Virus record (IMG/VR): IMGVR_UViG_3300009537_000102
Location: 1 to 31,683 of that record
Source of the DNA: a virus
Reading direction: 5' to 3' (one strand)
DNA length: 31,683 nt
Positions 1-5,884 of this stretch are shown here, piece by piece. The first letter of the stretch is position 1. Each line of letters opens with the position of its first letter. The notes beneath the pieces were generated by a model that was not told where the DNA came from, did not search any database, and saw only the letters and a list, made by a program, of their open reading frames with translations. The translations under genes were made by a program, and so were the position numbers.

Positions 1-1
1 G

Positions 2-241
2 TCAATCGACGCAGGCTACTATCCGTCTGGTGCAACCCACTACTCACGAGTAATCGGGATTTATGACAGAGAATGGGACAGAACCGTGGAATGGTTGTGT
101 CCTGACTGTGGCGGAAGATGGCCTTGTCGGGAGGAGGACACCCATGTTCATAAATGGACCGACGCTCGCAACGAGATAGTTGTGTCAGGTGAAGTCTGTT
201 TGGAGTGTGGAGCTATTCGGGCTTCAGAGGAGGACACATGA
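2..241 (+). CDS. Cys-pair (zinc-ribbon-like) protein, 5' partial
   Basis: An open frame runs from base 2 to TGA at 239-241 (79 codons visible); the start lies off the left edge. It carries two Cys pairs, CPDCGG near residue 34 and CLECGA near residue 67, spaced as in a small zinc ribbon, so a nucleic-acid or protein-binding role is possible. The E-E-D-T motif occurs twice, once internally and once as the last four residues, each time because the reading frame crosses the GAGGACAC repeat. The stop overlaps the next start as ATGA. No function recognised. Confidence 0.6.
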   Translation, partial: SIDAGYYPSGATHYSRVIGIYDREWDRTVEWLCPDCGGRWPCREEDTHVHKWTDARNEIVVSGEVCLECGAIRASEEDT

Positions 242-387
242 GCGAAAACCCACGAGATGTCGTAGACGAACAGGCCGAAGATGAAGGGTTGTGGTTTATC
301 GCCATGACAGCCCCTGAAGCGTATTTGCAACAGGAATTACGTCGGCTGCACGCTGCGGTCGAATCGTCTCAAGAGGACACCGAATGA
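238..387 (+). CDS. Small acidic hypothetical protein (49 aa)
   Basis: The start is ATG 238, not the in-frame ATG at 205, because GAGGAGGACAC ends directly before 238 and the ATG overlaps the upstream stop (ATGA). The protein begins MSENPRDVVDEQAEDEG, is acidic at the N-terminus with a helical C-terminal half, and ends in Q-E-D-T-E. That tail is encoded by the next copy of the RBS repeat. It overlaps the following gene by 4 nt. No family recognised; probably an accessory early microprotein. Confidence 0.6.
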   Translation: MSENPRDVVDEQAEDEGLWFIAMTAPEAYLQQELRRLHAAVESSQEDTE

Positions 388-527
388 GCCTAGAAAACTT
401 GGCAACTGCCAACTCTAATGGGCAGGCTGCGGTGAGTAAGGAGGACACCGACACTTACACGATGGTTTGCGGTGTGAACTGTGGACACGTTGGATGCATG
501 GCTGAGGAGGACACCGATGGAGACTGA
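384..527 (+). CDS. Small Cys-containing hypothetical protein (47 aa)
   Basis: ATG 384 follows AGAGGACACCGA and overlaps the previous stop by 4 nt. The protein begins MSLENLATANSNGQ and holds three Cys in a short stretch (VCGVNCGHVGC), a possible metal site. It is crossed by two copies of the RBS repeat: one in the middle (K-E-D-T, with no ATG close behind) and one at the end (E-E-D-T-D-G-D) that serves the next gene. The internal copy could be a scar of two fused microgenes. Function unknown. Confidence 0.5.
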   Translation: MSLENLATANSNGQAAVSKEDTDTYTMVCGVNCGHVGCMAEEDTDGD

Positions 528-660
528 GGCAGTTTGTGACGTGGGCCGCTTGATTGAGGTCGGTATCGAGCATTGGGTTGTTGTCTGTGTCCAAGCCCCC
601 GACCATGACGGCCCCCATGTGGGGATGATTAGCTGGGCTTCTGAGGGGGACACCGAATGA
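517..660 (+). CDS. Small hypothetical protein (47 aa)
   Basis: ATG 517 lies directly after GAGGAGGACACCG, the best-placed SD in this cluster, and starts inside the last 11 nt of the upstream gene. The product begins METEAVCDVGRLIEVGIEHW, has a beta-type pattern in the middle (HWVVVCVQAP) and ends in E-G-D-T-E from a slightly diverged repeat copy (GGGGACACC). The stop overlaps the next start as ATGA. No homologous family recognised. Confidence 0.55.
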   Translation: METEAVCDVGRLIEVGIEHWVVVCVQAPDHDGPHVGMISWASEGDTE

Positions 661-815
661 TGGTGCCCTATGTGAGATACGTTTTCTGGCGCACCATCCA
701 GAACCTTGTGGGCTACGTCGAGTGGGTGTTCGCAGAAGCCGAGCTATGGCTTGAAGAACAGACCCTTCAGGCTGGCAAGTATGTGTCAGACGAGTTTCAG
801 GAGCGTGTGTGGTGA
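657..815 (+). CDS. Small hypothetical protein (52 aa)
   Basis: ATG 657 (second ATG at 660) follows GGGGGACACCGA. The 52-residue product is rich in aromatic residues and probably helical (YVRYVFWRTIQNLVGYVEWV, then an acidic amphipathic segment). Its N-terminal half could lie on a membrane surface, but a full transmembrane segment is not clear. It ends in ERVW rather than the E-D-T tail of its neighbours. Function unknown. Confidence 0.5.
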   Translation: MMVPYVRYVFWRTIQNLVGYVEWVFAEAELWLEEQTLQAGKYVSDEFQERVW

Positions 816-831
816 GTACGGAGGACGAGAA

Positions 832-912
832 ATGAGCCTCATATTAGTAGCATGGATTTTGACTGTTCTGATTATCCTATTTTTAATTGAATGGTGGAAA
901 GATAAACACTGA
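832..912 (+). CDS. Single-pass membrane microprotein (26 aa)
   Basis: ATG 832 is preceded by CGGAGGACGAGAA, a variant of the cluster's RBS repeat. The 26-residue product is almost entirely one hydrophobic helix (ILVAWILTVLIILFLIEWW) followed by a short charged tail (KDKH). It is the last gene of the microgene cluster and is followed by the AT-rich gap. Small membrane peptides like this are common in phages, but no specific role can be assigned. Confidence 0.5.
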   Translation: MSLILVAWILTVLIILFLIEWWKDKH

Positions 913-957
913 TTTTTAGTAAAAAATTTTTATCGACCTTTTTTTTATTAGGAAAAT
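913..957 (+). other. AT-rich intergenic stretch
   Basis: This stretch holds long A and T runs, including the palindrome TAAAAAATTTTTA and a run of T before ATTAGG. It separates the microgene cluster from the promoter of the next block. It has no GC-rich hairpin, so it is not a classic intrinsic terminator. It could be an easily melted DNA segment or an UP-like element for the downstream promoter. Confidence 0.35.
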
Positions 958-1005
958 CAAGCATAGCAACAGGGGCGCGGTCTGCAAGCATAGAGACAGG
1001 CGCGC
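958..1005 (+). repeat. Diverged direct repeat upstream of promoter
   Basis: CAAGCATAG followed by an ACAGG..CGCG segment appears twice, at 958-979 and 985-1005, with a 27-nt period and small differences. The second copy ends 5 nt before the -35 box at 1011. The placement suits an activator or operator site, or an iteron pair. Which it is cannot be decided from sequence. Confidence 0.45.
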
Positions 1006-1010
1006 ACGAT

Positions 1011-1046
1011 TTGACAGCACCAAAGGGGTGTGTTATAGTATGACCA
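1011..1046 (+). promoter_or_regulatory. Sigma-70 type promoter, probably leaderless
   Basis: A consensus -35 TTGACA (1011-1016), a 17-nt spacer and a -10 TATAGT (1034-1039) are present. The expected start site, 6-8 nt after the -10, falls on or next to ATG 1046, and no SD precedes that ATG. The transcript is therefore predicted to be leaderless or nearly so. It should drive the helicase/nuclease block by host RNA polymerase. Confidence 0.75.
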
Positions 1047-1663
1047 TGAGTATCATTGATCAGCAAATGGAATTGTATTTCGCTAACGATTTTGGGAGAG
1101 TGTCCGACGCGGTGGACAAGTGGATTGGCCGCACAATTATTATGATGCAACGATGGGGTAAGGGTAGCACTTGGGTGTCGCTTGAGGGTGGCCGCGATAA
1201 CGTGCGGCTGAGCGCACTTGGATATGTCATCGAAGCGGATGATCTTGACGTGGGCTTAAAAGCCTACGGCAAGTATATTAACCGCGAGTATGGGAATCGG
1301 GACAGGCTCATAAGCCTGGATGATGAGCGTGGTCGTGATGACGACAGACCTCTAGGTGTTACGCTAGAAGCCGTCAGCCCTTTTGGGGCTTCGCCTTCTG
1401 GCGGCCTACAGGCTTTAAGTCATTTGAATCAAGAACATTTTTTAAAAGATGAGGAAGAATATGAACTTTTTTCTTTGCTGGGTGACCTTGGCCCGAACGG
1501 GCGCAACAAAGGTCCGTCCCATACCGAAGCAGCAGACCTGCTCGGCTGGGACATGAAAAGGGTGAAGCGTGTGTACGCTAGGGTTCATGCCCGTCGCCGT
1601 TATTCTGAGGATACGGACGTGCAGTCTAGGCGCAAAGCTAACGCTGCACGGTATCGTGCTTGA
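1046..1663 (+). CDS. HTH-containing putative regulator (205 aa)
   Basis: This is the first gene after the consensus promoter. ATG 1046 was chosen because it matches the predicted transcription start; in-frame ATG 1040 and GTG 1028 lie next to or inside the promoter. The N-terminal two thirds show no recognisable domain. Near residues 158-190 the segment HTEAADLLGWDMKRVKRVYA reads as a helix-turn-helix, with a following basic tail (HARRR, then QSRRKANAARYRA). Position and HTH suggest a DNA-binding regulator, possibly acting on the repeat upstream of its own promoter. That link is inference. Confidence 0.6.
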   Translation: MSIIDQQMELYFANDFGRVSDAVDKWIGRTIIMMQRWGKGSTWVSLEGGRDNVRLSALGYVIEADDLDVGLKAYGKYINREYGNRDRLISLDDERGRDDDRPLGVTLEAVSPFGASPSGGLQALSHLNQEHFLKDEEEYELFSLLGDLGPNGRNKGPSHTEAADLLGWDMKRVKRVYARVHARRRYSEDTDVQSRRKANAARYRA

Positions 1664-1682
1664 TTCGGACAACACTACTATC

Positions 1683-2570
1683 ATGAGCGTTTGGCGACAA
1701 CTGCCGTTGGGTGACCCACCAACGCTTGATAGAGAAAATGATGTTATTGTGAGACAATCAACCATCAATGCTCTGCAACTATGTGGTCAGCGAGTGGCTT
1801 TGAGAGATCACCCAGGATACCTTAAGGCAGTATCAGAGCCACTTGCTTTCGGTACACTCGTACACCATCTCATCGCCGAAGACCTCATAACAGGCGAAAG
1901 ACAGATGGGCCTACTCTCCAACATGGGTGAGTGGGTTGACCCCATACTCCAAGAACAATACGAGTGGAGTTTAAGCCAAGTACCCAACGTAGGCGATTTC
2001 TTCGGGGAAATAGCTGTCGCCTACAGGTCGTGGGTGACACGAGTGCTACCCATCATCACTAAACTGGGAGAACCAGTATCTATCGAAGAGGAAATGGTAT
2101 TATATCTTGGGGAGGGAGAAAAAGGTAAAAAAATTTTTCTGCAAGGAACTGCTGACGCAGTATACCCCTCCACTCTCGTTGATTGGAAAACGTCAGGACG
2201 GAAGTGGAAGGACAGTAAGGCACAGTTCAGTCCGCAAGCCACACTCTACCCACCTCTCGTTAAACAGCAGACGGGGTTAGACATTCGCAAGTTTACTTTT
2301 TGGGTTTTCGATAGGAGCGCCAGCCAGTGGACGAAGCACGTCACTGACCGTCGCATCAAAGACATTGACGCAGGCTTACGCATCGCCTACACTTATGGTT
2401 TACAGCTAGAGGCAGGCCACCTACCTGCGACACCATTGGACGAAAACTATTTTGATTACAAACGTGCCTGGTATTGTAGCCCCAAGTTCTGCGGAGCGTG
2501 GAACGTGTGCGACTACAAATATTTGGCCGATCACATAAGCGAAAATCAAATCGCTGAAAGGAAATGGTAA
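1683..2570 (+). CDS. PD-(D/E)XK nuclease, RecB/Cas4-like
   Basis: A 295-residue RecB-family exonuclease-like protein. Family motifs in order: GTLVHH (His 60/61), GTAD (Asp157), VDWKTS (Asp166, Lys168) and QATLY (Gln184, Tyr188). One Cys near the N-terminus (C34) and three near the C-terminus (C265, C270, C276, spaced x4 and x5) match the iron-sulfur cluster layout of Cas4/AddB-type nucleases. The likely job is end processing of DNA in phage recombination or replication, next to the helicase. No CRISPR genes are nearby, so a Cas4 role in adaptation is not implied. The start is uncertain: ATG 1683 has no clear SD, and GTG 1656 is an alternative. Confidence 0.8.
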   Translation: MSVWRQLPLGDPPTLDRENDVIVRQSTINALQLCGQRVALRDHPGYLKAVSEPLAFGTLVHHLIAEDLITGERQMGLLSNMGEWVDPILQEQYEWSLSQVPNVGDFFGEIAVAYRSWVTRVLPIITKLGEPVSIEEEMVLYLGEGEKGKKIFLQGTADAVYPSTLVDWKTSGRKWKDSKAQFSPQATLYPPLVKQQTGLDIRKFTFWVFDRSASQWTKHVTDRRIKDIDAGLRIAYTYGLQLEAGHLPATPLDENYFDYKRAWYCSPKFCGAWNVCDYKYLADHISENQIAERKW

Positions 2571-2571
2571 A

Positions 2572-2994
2572 GTGAGTAGAAATAAAAGTATACTCTTGCA
2601 AGTAGCATTCAAAGAGGCAGCCGCGAACGACGCTGCAACAACTGTTGCAGACGTTGAGGCGTTGACCTTGAAATATTATGAGACACTCATCTCCCTACAC
2701 AACTCTCTAGGCATCAGCCTAGAGGACACCAGCCGTGGAGGTCGTGACGTCCGAGGCGGTGCCCCTTCTCGTGGCCCCACTGGTGCCAGCCTAGAAGGTC
2801 AACCGTTTGAGTTGGATGGTGTGCAGTGGCGTGACTTTCGTGCCGCTAAAATAGAGGGCAGAGTCAACCCCAAGCACCCCGACTTCAAGAATAGTGGTGG
2901 CGAAAGTGTCTGGATGTACGACAAGACGGGTAGCGACAACCCGACAGCGATACCGCTAGTGGCAGCCGCTGACCTTGTTGCTGCAATGGCATAA
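2572..2994 (+). CDS. Hypothetical early protein (140 aa)
   Basis: GTG 2572 follows GAAAGGAAATGGTAAA and sits one base after the nuclease stop. The N-terminal 50 residues look helical; a Gly/Arg-rich linker (SRGGRDVRGGAPSRG) follows; the C-terminal part has Trp/Phe-rich strands (VQWRDFRAAKIEGRV, GESVWMYDKTG). The flexible linker and its place between nuclease and helicase would suit a ssDNA-binding or accessory replication protein, but no family was recognised. The GAGGACACC repeat also occurs inside the gene, encoding E-D-T. The stop overlaps the next start as TAATG. Confidence 0.6.
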   Translation: MSRNKSILLQVAFKEAAANDAATTVADVEALTLKYYETLISLHNSLGISLEDTSRGGRDVRGGAPSRGPTGASLEGQPFELDGVQWRDFRAAKIEGRVNPKHPDFKNSGGESVWMYDKTGSDNPTAIPLVAAADLVAAMA

Positions 2995-3302
2995 TGTTCA
3001 CCTTCAAAGACAAGGCGAACGCTATGCGAGTCGAGTTCGATGGGCGTCATCCGAAAGCTCGGATGACGCTCATGGCCTACTTCGCAGAAGCAGGTGTCGT
3101 GCCCGACCCCGACAATATGACCTCATATTTAGACATGATGCACCAACTCAACGATTACGTGTACGAGGGCGCTGACGAGTTCTTCACAGAAATCAGTCAG
3201 CTAGACGAGGATGAGGACGAAGGGGAACAACTATCACTTGACAGTGTACAACCCAAAGTGGACACCAACTTCGACGATGGTTTAGGAGGGGCGTACCTAT
3301 AA
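2994..3302 (+). CDS. Hypothetical protein with acidic C-terminus (102 aa)
   Basis: ATG 2994 overlaps the upstream TAA as TAATG. The first 65 residues look folded (MFTFKDKANAMRVEF, then helices); the last 35 are strongly acidic (QLDEDEDEGEQLSLD). Such tails are seen in SSB-like and replication accessory proteins that recruit partners, but homology cannot be claimed. The last codons contain AGGAGG, which would be the SD of the helicase; the TAA stop overlaps an ATA in the helicase frame. Confidence 0.6.
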   Translation: MFTFKDKANAMRVEFDGRHPKARMTLMAYFAEAGVVPDPDNMTSYLDMMHQLNDYVYEGADEFFTEISQLDEDEDEGEQLSLDSVQPKVDTNFDDGLGGAYL

Positions 3303-4207
3303 GCACCGACCTATACTATGATGTCAAACATTTATTTCAGTTCGCCGAGAACCCCACCAAAAGAGTGGGGACAGGCATGCGAGAAATAGATAGACTCATT
3401 AGAGGGCCAGCGCCAGGAGAAATCTGTATGATAATGGGACGAAGCTACTCAGGTAAGAGCATCATCGGCCAGAACATCATCTACTCCAACGCTGAACTAC
3501 CCTCCATCTTCTTCTCAATGGAGATGCCAGCCATGCAGGCAGTCATCAGACTCTACTCCATGTGGTCAGACACCCCCAGCGGTGACGTACAAATGATGGT
3601 AGAGAACGGCAACCCACCTGCAGACATGTGGGAGATGGTCGAAGCGTTCCCCCAACACGTCATAGTAGACAAGCCAGGACTCTCCATACCTGAGATGAGC
3701 GAAGAACTTTACAAGTTTGAAGGACAGTATGGTGTGCGCCCCGAGTTCGTAGTCGTAGACTACCTTGAACTCTTGGGCGGGGCCAAGGCTAGTGGCGAAG
3801 GCTACCTTGCAACAGAAATGCAGTCCACCATGCTTAAAGACTGGGCCAAAATAGAAAACATGCGTGTGTTCGTACTCCACCAAACTAACAGGCAGGAACG
3901 ACAGTGGATGCCACCCACTGAGGACAGCGCCAGGAACGCAGGCTTCACCGAAGCCGACTTTGTGATAGGATTGTGGCGACCGCACAAAGACCCAAGCCTA
4001 GACTTCCTAGAACAAATGCACAAAAAAAATATTTTTGCAGCAAACGTGCTGAAAAACCGTCCCTTCTTTCACGAAAAAGATTTAATTAACCTACGCATCA
4101 CACCATCATTAAGAGTTTGGAGAGAAGATGACACGCACAGTGACCAGGGAGGGACTGAACCAACTGTTCAAAGCAGCCCAACAGGACATACCCCTGACCC
4201 TTACTAA
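3299..4207 (+). CDS. DnaB-like replicative helicase, RecA-fold domain
   Basis: An ATP-dependent 5'-3' helicase core of the DnaB C-terminal type; the usual N-terminal DnaB domain is missing. Numbering from GTG 3365: Walker A GRSYSGKS (25-32), Walker B FVVVDYLELL (Asp132), sensor segment VLHQTNRQ (His172), and the conserved RVGTGMREIDRL entry motif. Because that motif and about 20 plausible residues (YYDVKHLFQFAENPTKR) lie at or before GTG 3365, translation must begin upstream. No ATG, GTG or TTG exists in frame there. AGGAGG at 3284-3289 is followed after 9 nt by ATA 3299, which overlaps the upstream TAA as ATAA. ATA 3299 is the proposed start. If wrong, the gene is 3365-4207. Confidence 0.8.
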   Translation: MSTDLYYDVKHLFQFAENPTKRVGTGMREIDRLIRGPAPGEICMIMGRSYSGKSIIGQNIIYSNAELPSIFFSMEMPAMQAVIRLYSMWSDTPSGDVQMMVENGNPPADMWEMVEAFPQHVIVDKPGLSIPEMSEELYKFEGQYGVRPEFVVVDYLELLGGAKASGEGYLATEMQSTMLKDWAKIENMRVFVLHQTNRQERQWMPPTEDSARNAGFTEADFVIGLWRPHKDPSLDFLEQMHKKNIFAANVLKNRPFFHEKDLINLRITPSLRVWREDDTHSDQGGTEPTVQSSPTGHTPDPY

Positions 4208-4412
4208 TGAACTAGTACACGACATGGCAGAAATCATTATAAGATTTGACGCTCTACTCAGCGCCTACTTCAACGAGTACGGCACTGACCTAGCACAAGA
4301 ACTAACAGGAGTGACAGAAACGGAGGCCGAACTTGTCGCAGCCGAGGCGGAGACACATGGATGGAGTGATGAAAGCAGCGGGCTGGACGCACCGTCAGAA
4401 GAGGAAGAGTAA
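4128..4412 (+). CDS. Hypothetical acidic protein (94 aa)
   Basis: ATG 4128 has a purine-rich SD (GGAGAGAAG) and overlaps the helicase end by 80 nt in another frame. The product starts MTRTVTREGLNQLFKAAQQD, has helical segments with a short hydrophobic patch (AEIIIRFDALLSAYF), and ends in a very acidic tail (APSEEEE). No later in-frame start with a better SD was seen. No family recognised; probably a small replication-block accessory. Confidence 0.55.
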   Translation: MTRTVTREGLNQLFKAAQQDIPLTLTNELVHDMAEIIIRFDALLSAYFNEYGTDLAQELTGVTETEAELVAAEAETHGWSDESSGLDAPSEEEE

Positions 4413-4518
4413 AGACCCTTACTTGAAGATCAAAACACGTACCAGTGACGGTGCCACGTTTGTGGATGAGGATCAGAAGTATAGGTGGATTAATTACGAA
4501 GACGTAATAGAACTGTGA
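4357..4518 (+). CDS. Small basic hypothetical protein (53 aa)
   Basis: ATG 4357 was chosen over the in-frame ATG 4333 because GGCGGAGACAC, a variant of the early RBS repeat, ends directly before it. The product begins MDGVMKAAGWTHRQKRKSKD: a basic N-terminus, then short strands ending KYRWINYEDVIEL. It overlaps the previous gene by 56 nt and the next by 4 nt (GTGA). Function unknown. Confidence 0.55.
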   Translation: MDGVMKAAGWTHRQKRKSKDPYLKIKTRTSDGATFVDEDQKYRWINYEDVIEL

Positions 4519-4730
4519 CCTTCTCAGCTACTATGACTATACAGATAACACTAGCCAAAGGTATCAGCGCAACCTTACAGCATGCGCGGACAGTATTAGG
4601 AGAATTAGAGGGAGACTGGTTTTATGAGCAAGGACTCTTAAAGGATGTACAAGCCAACGTTGACGACTACATTGCGAAACTGAAACATGAATCATTCCAA
4701 ACACAACGAAGAAACGATAGTAACGAGTGA
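4515..4730 (+). CDS. Small helical hypothetical protein (71 aa)
   Basis: GTG 4515 overlaps the upstream stop as GTGA; ATG 4533 (MTIQITLAKG) is the alternative start. The product looks mainly helical (ARTVLGELEGDWFYEQGLL, then VQANVDDYIAKLKHES). It overlaps the DUF5664 gene by 44 nt. No family was recognised. Confidence 0.5.
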   Translation: MTFSATMTIQITLAKGISATLQHARTVLGELEGDWFYEQGLLKDVQANVDDYIAKLKHESFQTQRRNDSNE

Positions 4731-5106
4731 CACTGGTGGACAGAAAGGCAGCAAACCCATACAACTACACGCTATCCCTTGGGAAGCGCTCCAAGAGGTG
4801 GGTCGCGTCTATCATTACGGGACCATCAAGTACGACGACTACAATTTCCGTAAAGGATACAAGTGGTCGCTCACGTTTGATGCGATGCAACGACATTTAT
4901 GGGCGTTCTGGTCGGGTGAAGACCGCGATGCTGAAAGTGGGTTCTACCATCTTGCTCATGCCGTATGGCATGGCTTTACACTCTTATTCTATTCCATTAC
5001 ACGAAAGGGAACCGATGACCGTCCTATTAGACTTAGAGAAAACGTTCACACGGAGCAACGGAACGACATTCTCGAAGATATACGAAAGGCTTACGAAAGC
5101 CAGTAG
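4687..5106 (+). CDS. DUF5664 dATP/dGTP diphosphohydrolase-like protein
   Basis: A 139-residue protein matching the phage DUF5664 family. Characteristic stretches: GGQKGSKPIQLHAIPWEALQ, VYHYGTIKYDDYNFRKGY, RHLWAFWSGEDRDAESGF and HLAHAVWHGFTLLFY. Family members are annotated as dATP/dGTP diphosphohydrolases with an all-helical MazG-type fold; the acidic GEDRDAESG segment and following His residues would be the metal site. The likely role is tuning the purine deoxynucleotide pool during infection, consistent with a second nucleotide-type enzyme (DUF4406) at 6501. ATG 4687 starts inside the previous gene. Confidence 0.75.
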   Translation: MNHSKHNEETIVTSDTGGQKGSKPIQLHAIPWEALQEVGRVYHYGTIKYDDYNFRKGYKWSLTFDAMQRHLWAFWSGEDRDAESGFYHLAHAVWHGFTLLFYSITRKGTDDRPIRLRENVHTEQRNDILEDIRKAYESQ

Positions 5107-5227
5107 ACGTGCCGAGCCACCCATGTTGGGGGCTATTTATGGTCACGACGACGTGCAAATTTTTTACCGCAAGGGTGTATACGACGCACTGGCTGCAGTG
5201 CGTGAGGAAATAGCTAAGACAGTATGA
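5015..5227 (+). CDS. Small hypothetical protein (70 aa)
   Basis: ATG 5015 has a good SD (AAAGGGA with 4 nt spacing) and starts 92 nt before the DUF5664 stop in a different frame; the open frame continues upstream but has no comparable start signal. The product begins MTVLLDLEKTFTRSNGTTFS and ends AALAAVREEIAKTV-like, mixed alpha/beta in appearance. Its stop overlaps the next ATG as ATGA, which supports it as a real gene. No function recognised. Confidence 0.5.
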   Translation: MTVLLDLEKTFTRSNGTTFSKIYERLTKASRRAEPPMLGAIYGHDDVQIFYRKGVYDALAAVREEIAKTV

Positions 5228-5739
5228 GCAAACCATACCGTGACCTACCATTCTCACAACGGTTCGCCACAATGGGCGACCAAGCAGAAAACGTATACCT
5301 TGCGGTTCAACCATTAGGGAACACGACACGCTACGGGTTCAGGCGACCCGAAGGCATCAAATTCTCACACCTACCAGAACGATACCGTCACATGCCAGAC
5401 TTCATCACCCCCACCTATCTGGTGGAGGTCGTGGGGCTAGGACGTGACGGTATACTCAAATCCATTAAAACCACCAAATATGAAGCACTGAAATGGTGGA
5501 ACAAGACAGCTAAAGAGGGAGGACTATTAGGACTCGTAGTATTTATATGGAATAGTGCAGCCAAAGAGTTTATTACCTTAGAGTGGTCAAATATTGTAGC
5601 CGAAGTCAAGTATTCTAAACGCAAGTACGGAGTCCAAGCATTTGAAAGCGACGGCAACACGTATTATCGTCTCGACTGGGACCGTCTACGGGGTAAGGCT
5701 GCCGTTGTAGGGGTATATGATGAACCGCAAGACACTTAA
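5224..5739 (+). CDS. Putative PD-(D/E)XK-type nuclease (171 aa)
   Basis: ATG 5224 overlaps the upstream stop as ATGA. An N-terminal segment (FATMGDQAENVYLAV) is followed by HMPDFITPTYLVEVVGLGRD. The layout resembles PD-(D/E)XK nucleases, with Asp59 and Glu68 as candidate metal ligands. The canonical Lys two residues after the Glu is Val here, so a downstream Lys (near 79) would have to substitute or the assignment is wrong. A later LGLVVFIWNS strand fits a restriction-endonuclease-like core. Likely a resolvase or DNA-processing nuclease; moderate confidence only. Confidence 0.5.
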   Translation: MSKPYRDLPFSQRFATMGDQAENVYLAVQPLGNTTRYGFRRPEGIKFSHLPERYRHMPDFITPTYLVEVVGLGRDGILKSIKTTKYEALKWWNKTAKEGGLLGLVVFIWNSAAKEFITLEWSNIVAEVKYSKRKYGVQAFESDGNTYYRLDWDRLRGKAAVVGVYDEPQDT

Positions 5740-5884
5740 CAGGTTTCTGGTCGTCCTAGACGCCATAGAATCGCTTAGAATCGATTTGCTAATCGATGAA
5801 GGGTTCCCTGACGTGGACGAAGCCATGCTACAGGTCGCAGAAGACCTCATGTGGGTGTATCGTGAACTAGTAGAACATGAGTAG
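5717..5884 (+). CDS. Small helical acidic protein (55 aa)
   Basis: Two adjacent ATGs (5717, 5720) lie inside the end of the previous gene. The product begins MMNRKTLNRFLVVLDAIESL and is predicted to be helical and acidic. It ends by overlapping the next start by 8 nt (ATGAGTAG), which keeps the tight packing of the block. No family recognised. Confidence 0.5.
   Translation: MMNRKTLNRFLVVLDAIESLRIDLLIDEGFPDVDEAMLQVAEDLMWVYRELVEHE

Larger units (their letters stand above)
131..834 (+). repeat. Start-associated RBS repeat (GAGGACACC family)
   Basis: GAGGACACC or a close variant occurs at 134-142, 230-238, 373-381, 441-449, 507-515, 646-654 (GGGGACACC) and 821-826 (GAGGAC only). In five cases an ATG used as a start follows within 0-7 nt; the copies at 134 and 441 sit inside genes. 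Further copies lie at 2722-2730 (inside a gene), 4349-4356 (GGAGACAC, before ATG 4357) and 6370-6378 (before ATG 6380). The core contains a Shine-Dalgarno, but conservation extends past it into ACACCGA. Confidence 0.75.

Noticed and set aside
144-179. 11-codon frame after the motif copy at 134
   Set aside because: Too short and fully inside the longer Cys-pair frame; kept only as a possible scar of the motif.
872-1150. Minus-strand frame across the promoter region
   Set aside because: It covers a consensus plus-strand promoter and an AT-rich gap, with no SD and no recognisable protein features.
1683-2570. Cas4-like nuclease as part of a CRISPR-Cas system
   Set aside because: No cas1, cas2 or array is present. 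Phage RecB-like nucleases with the same Cys layout are known in replication blocks.
4022-4029. Run of eight A in the helicase gene as a programmed frameshift site
   Set aside because: The zero frame continues sensibly to the stop, and no product in the shifted frame makes sense; no stimulating structure was seen.
4727-5014. Upstream extension of the 5015-5227 frame within the DUF5664 gene
   Set aside because: The DUF5664 frame is clearly coding there. The good SD is at 5015, so only the 3' part is accepted.
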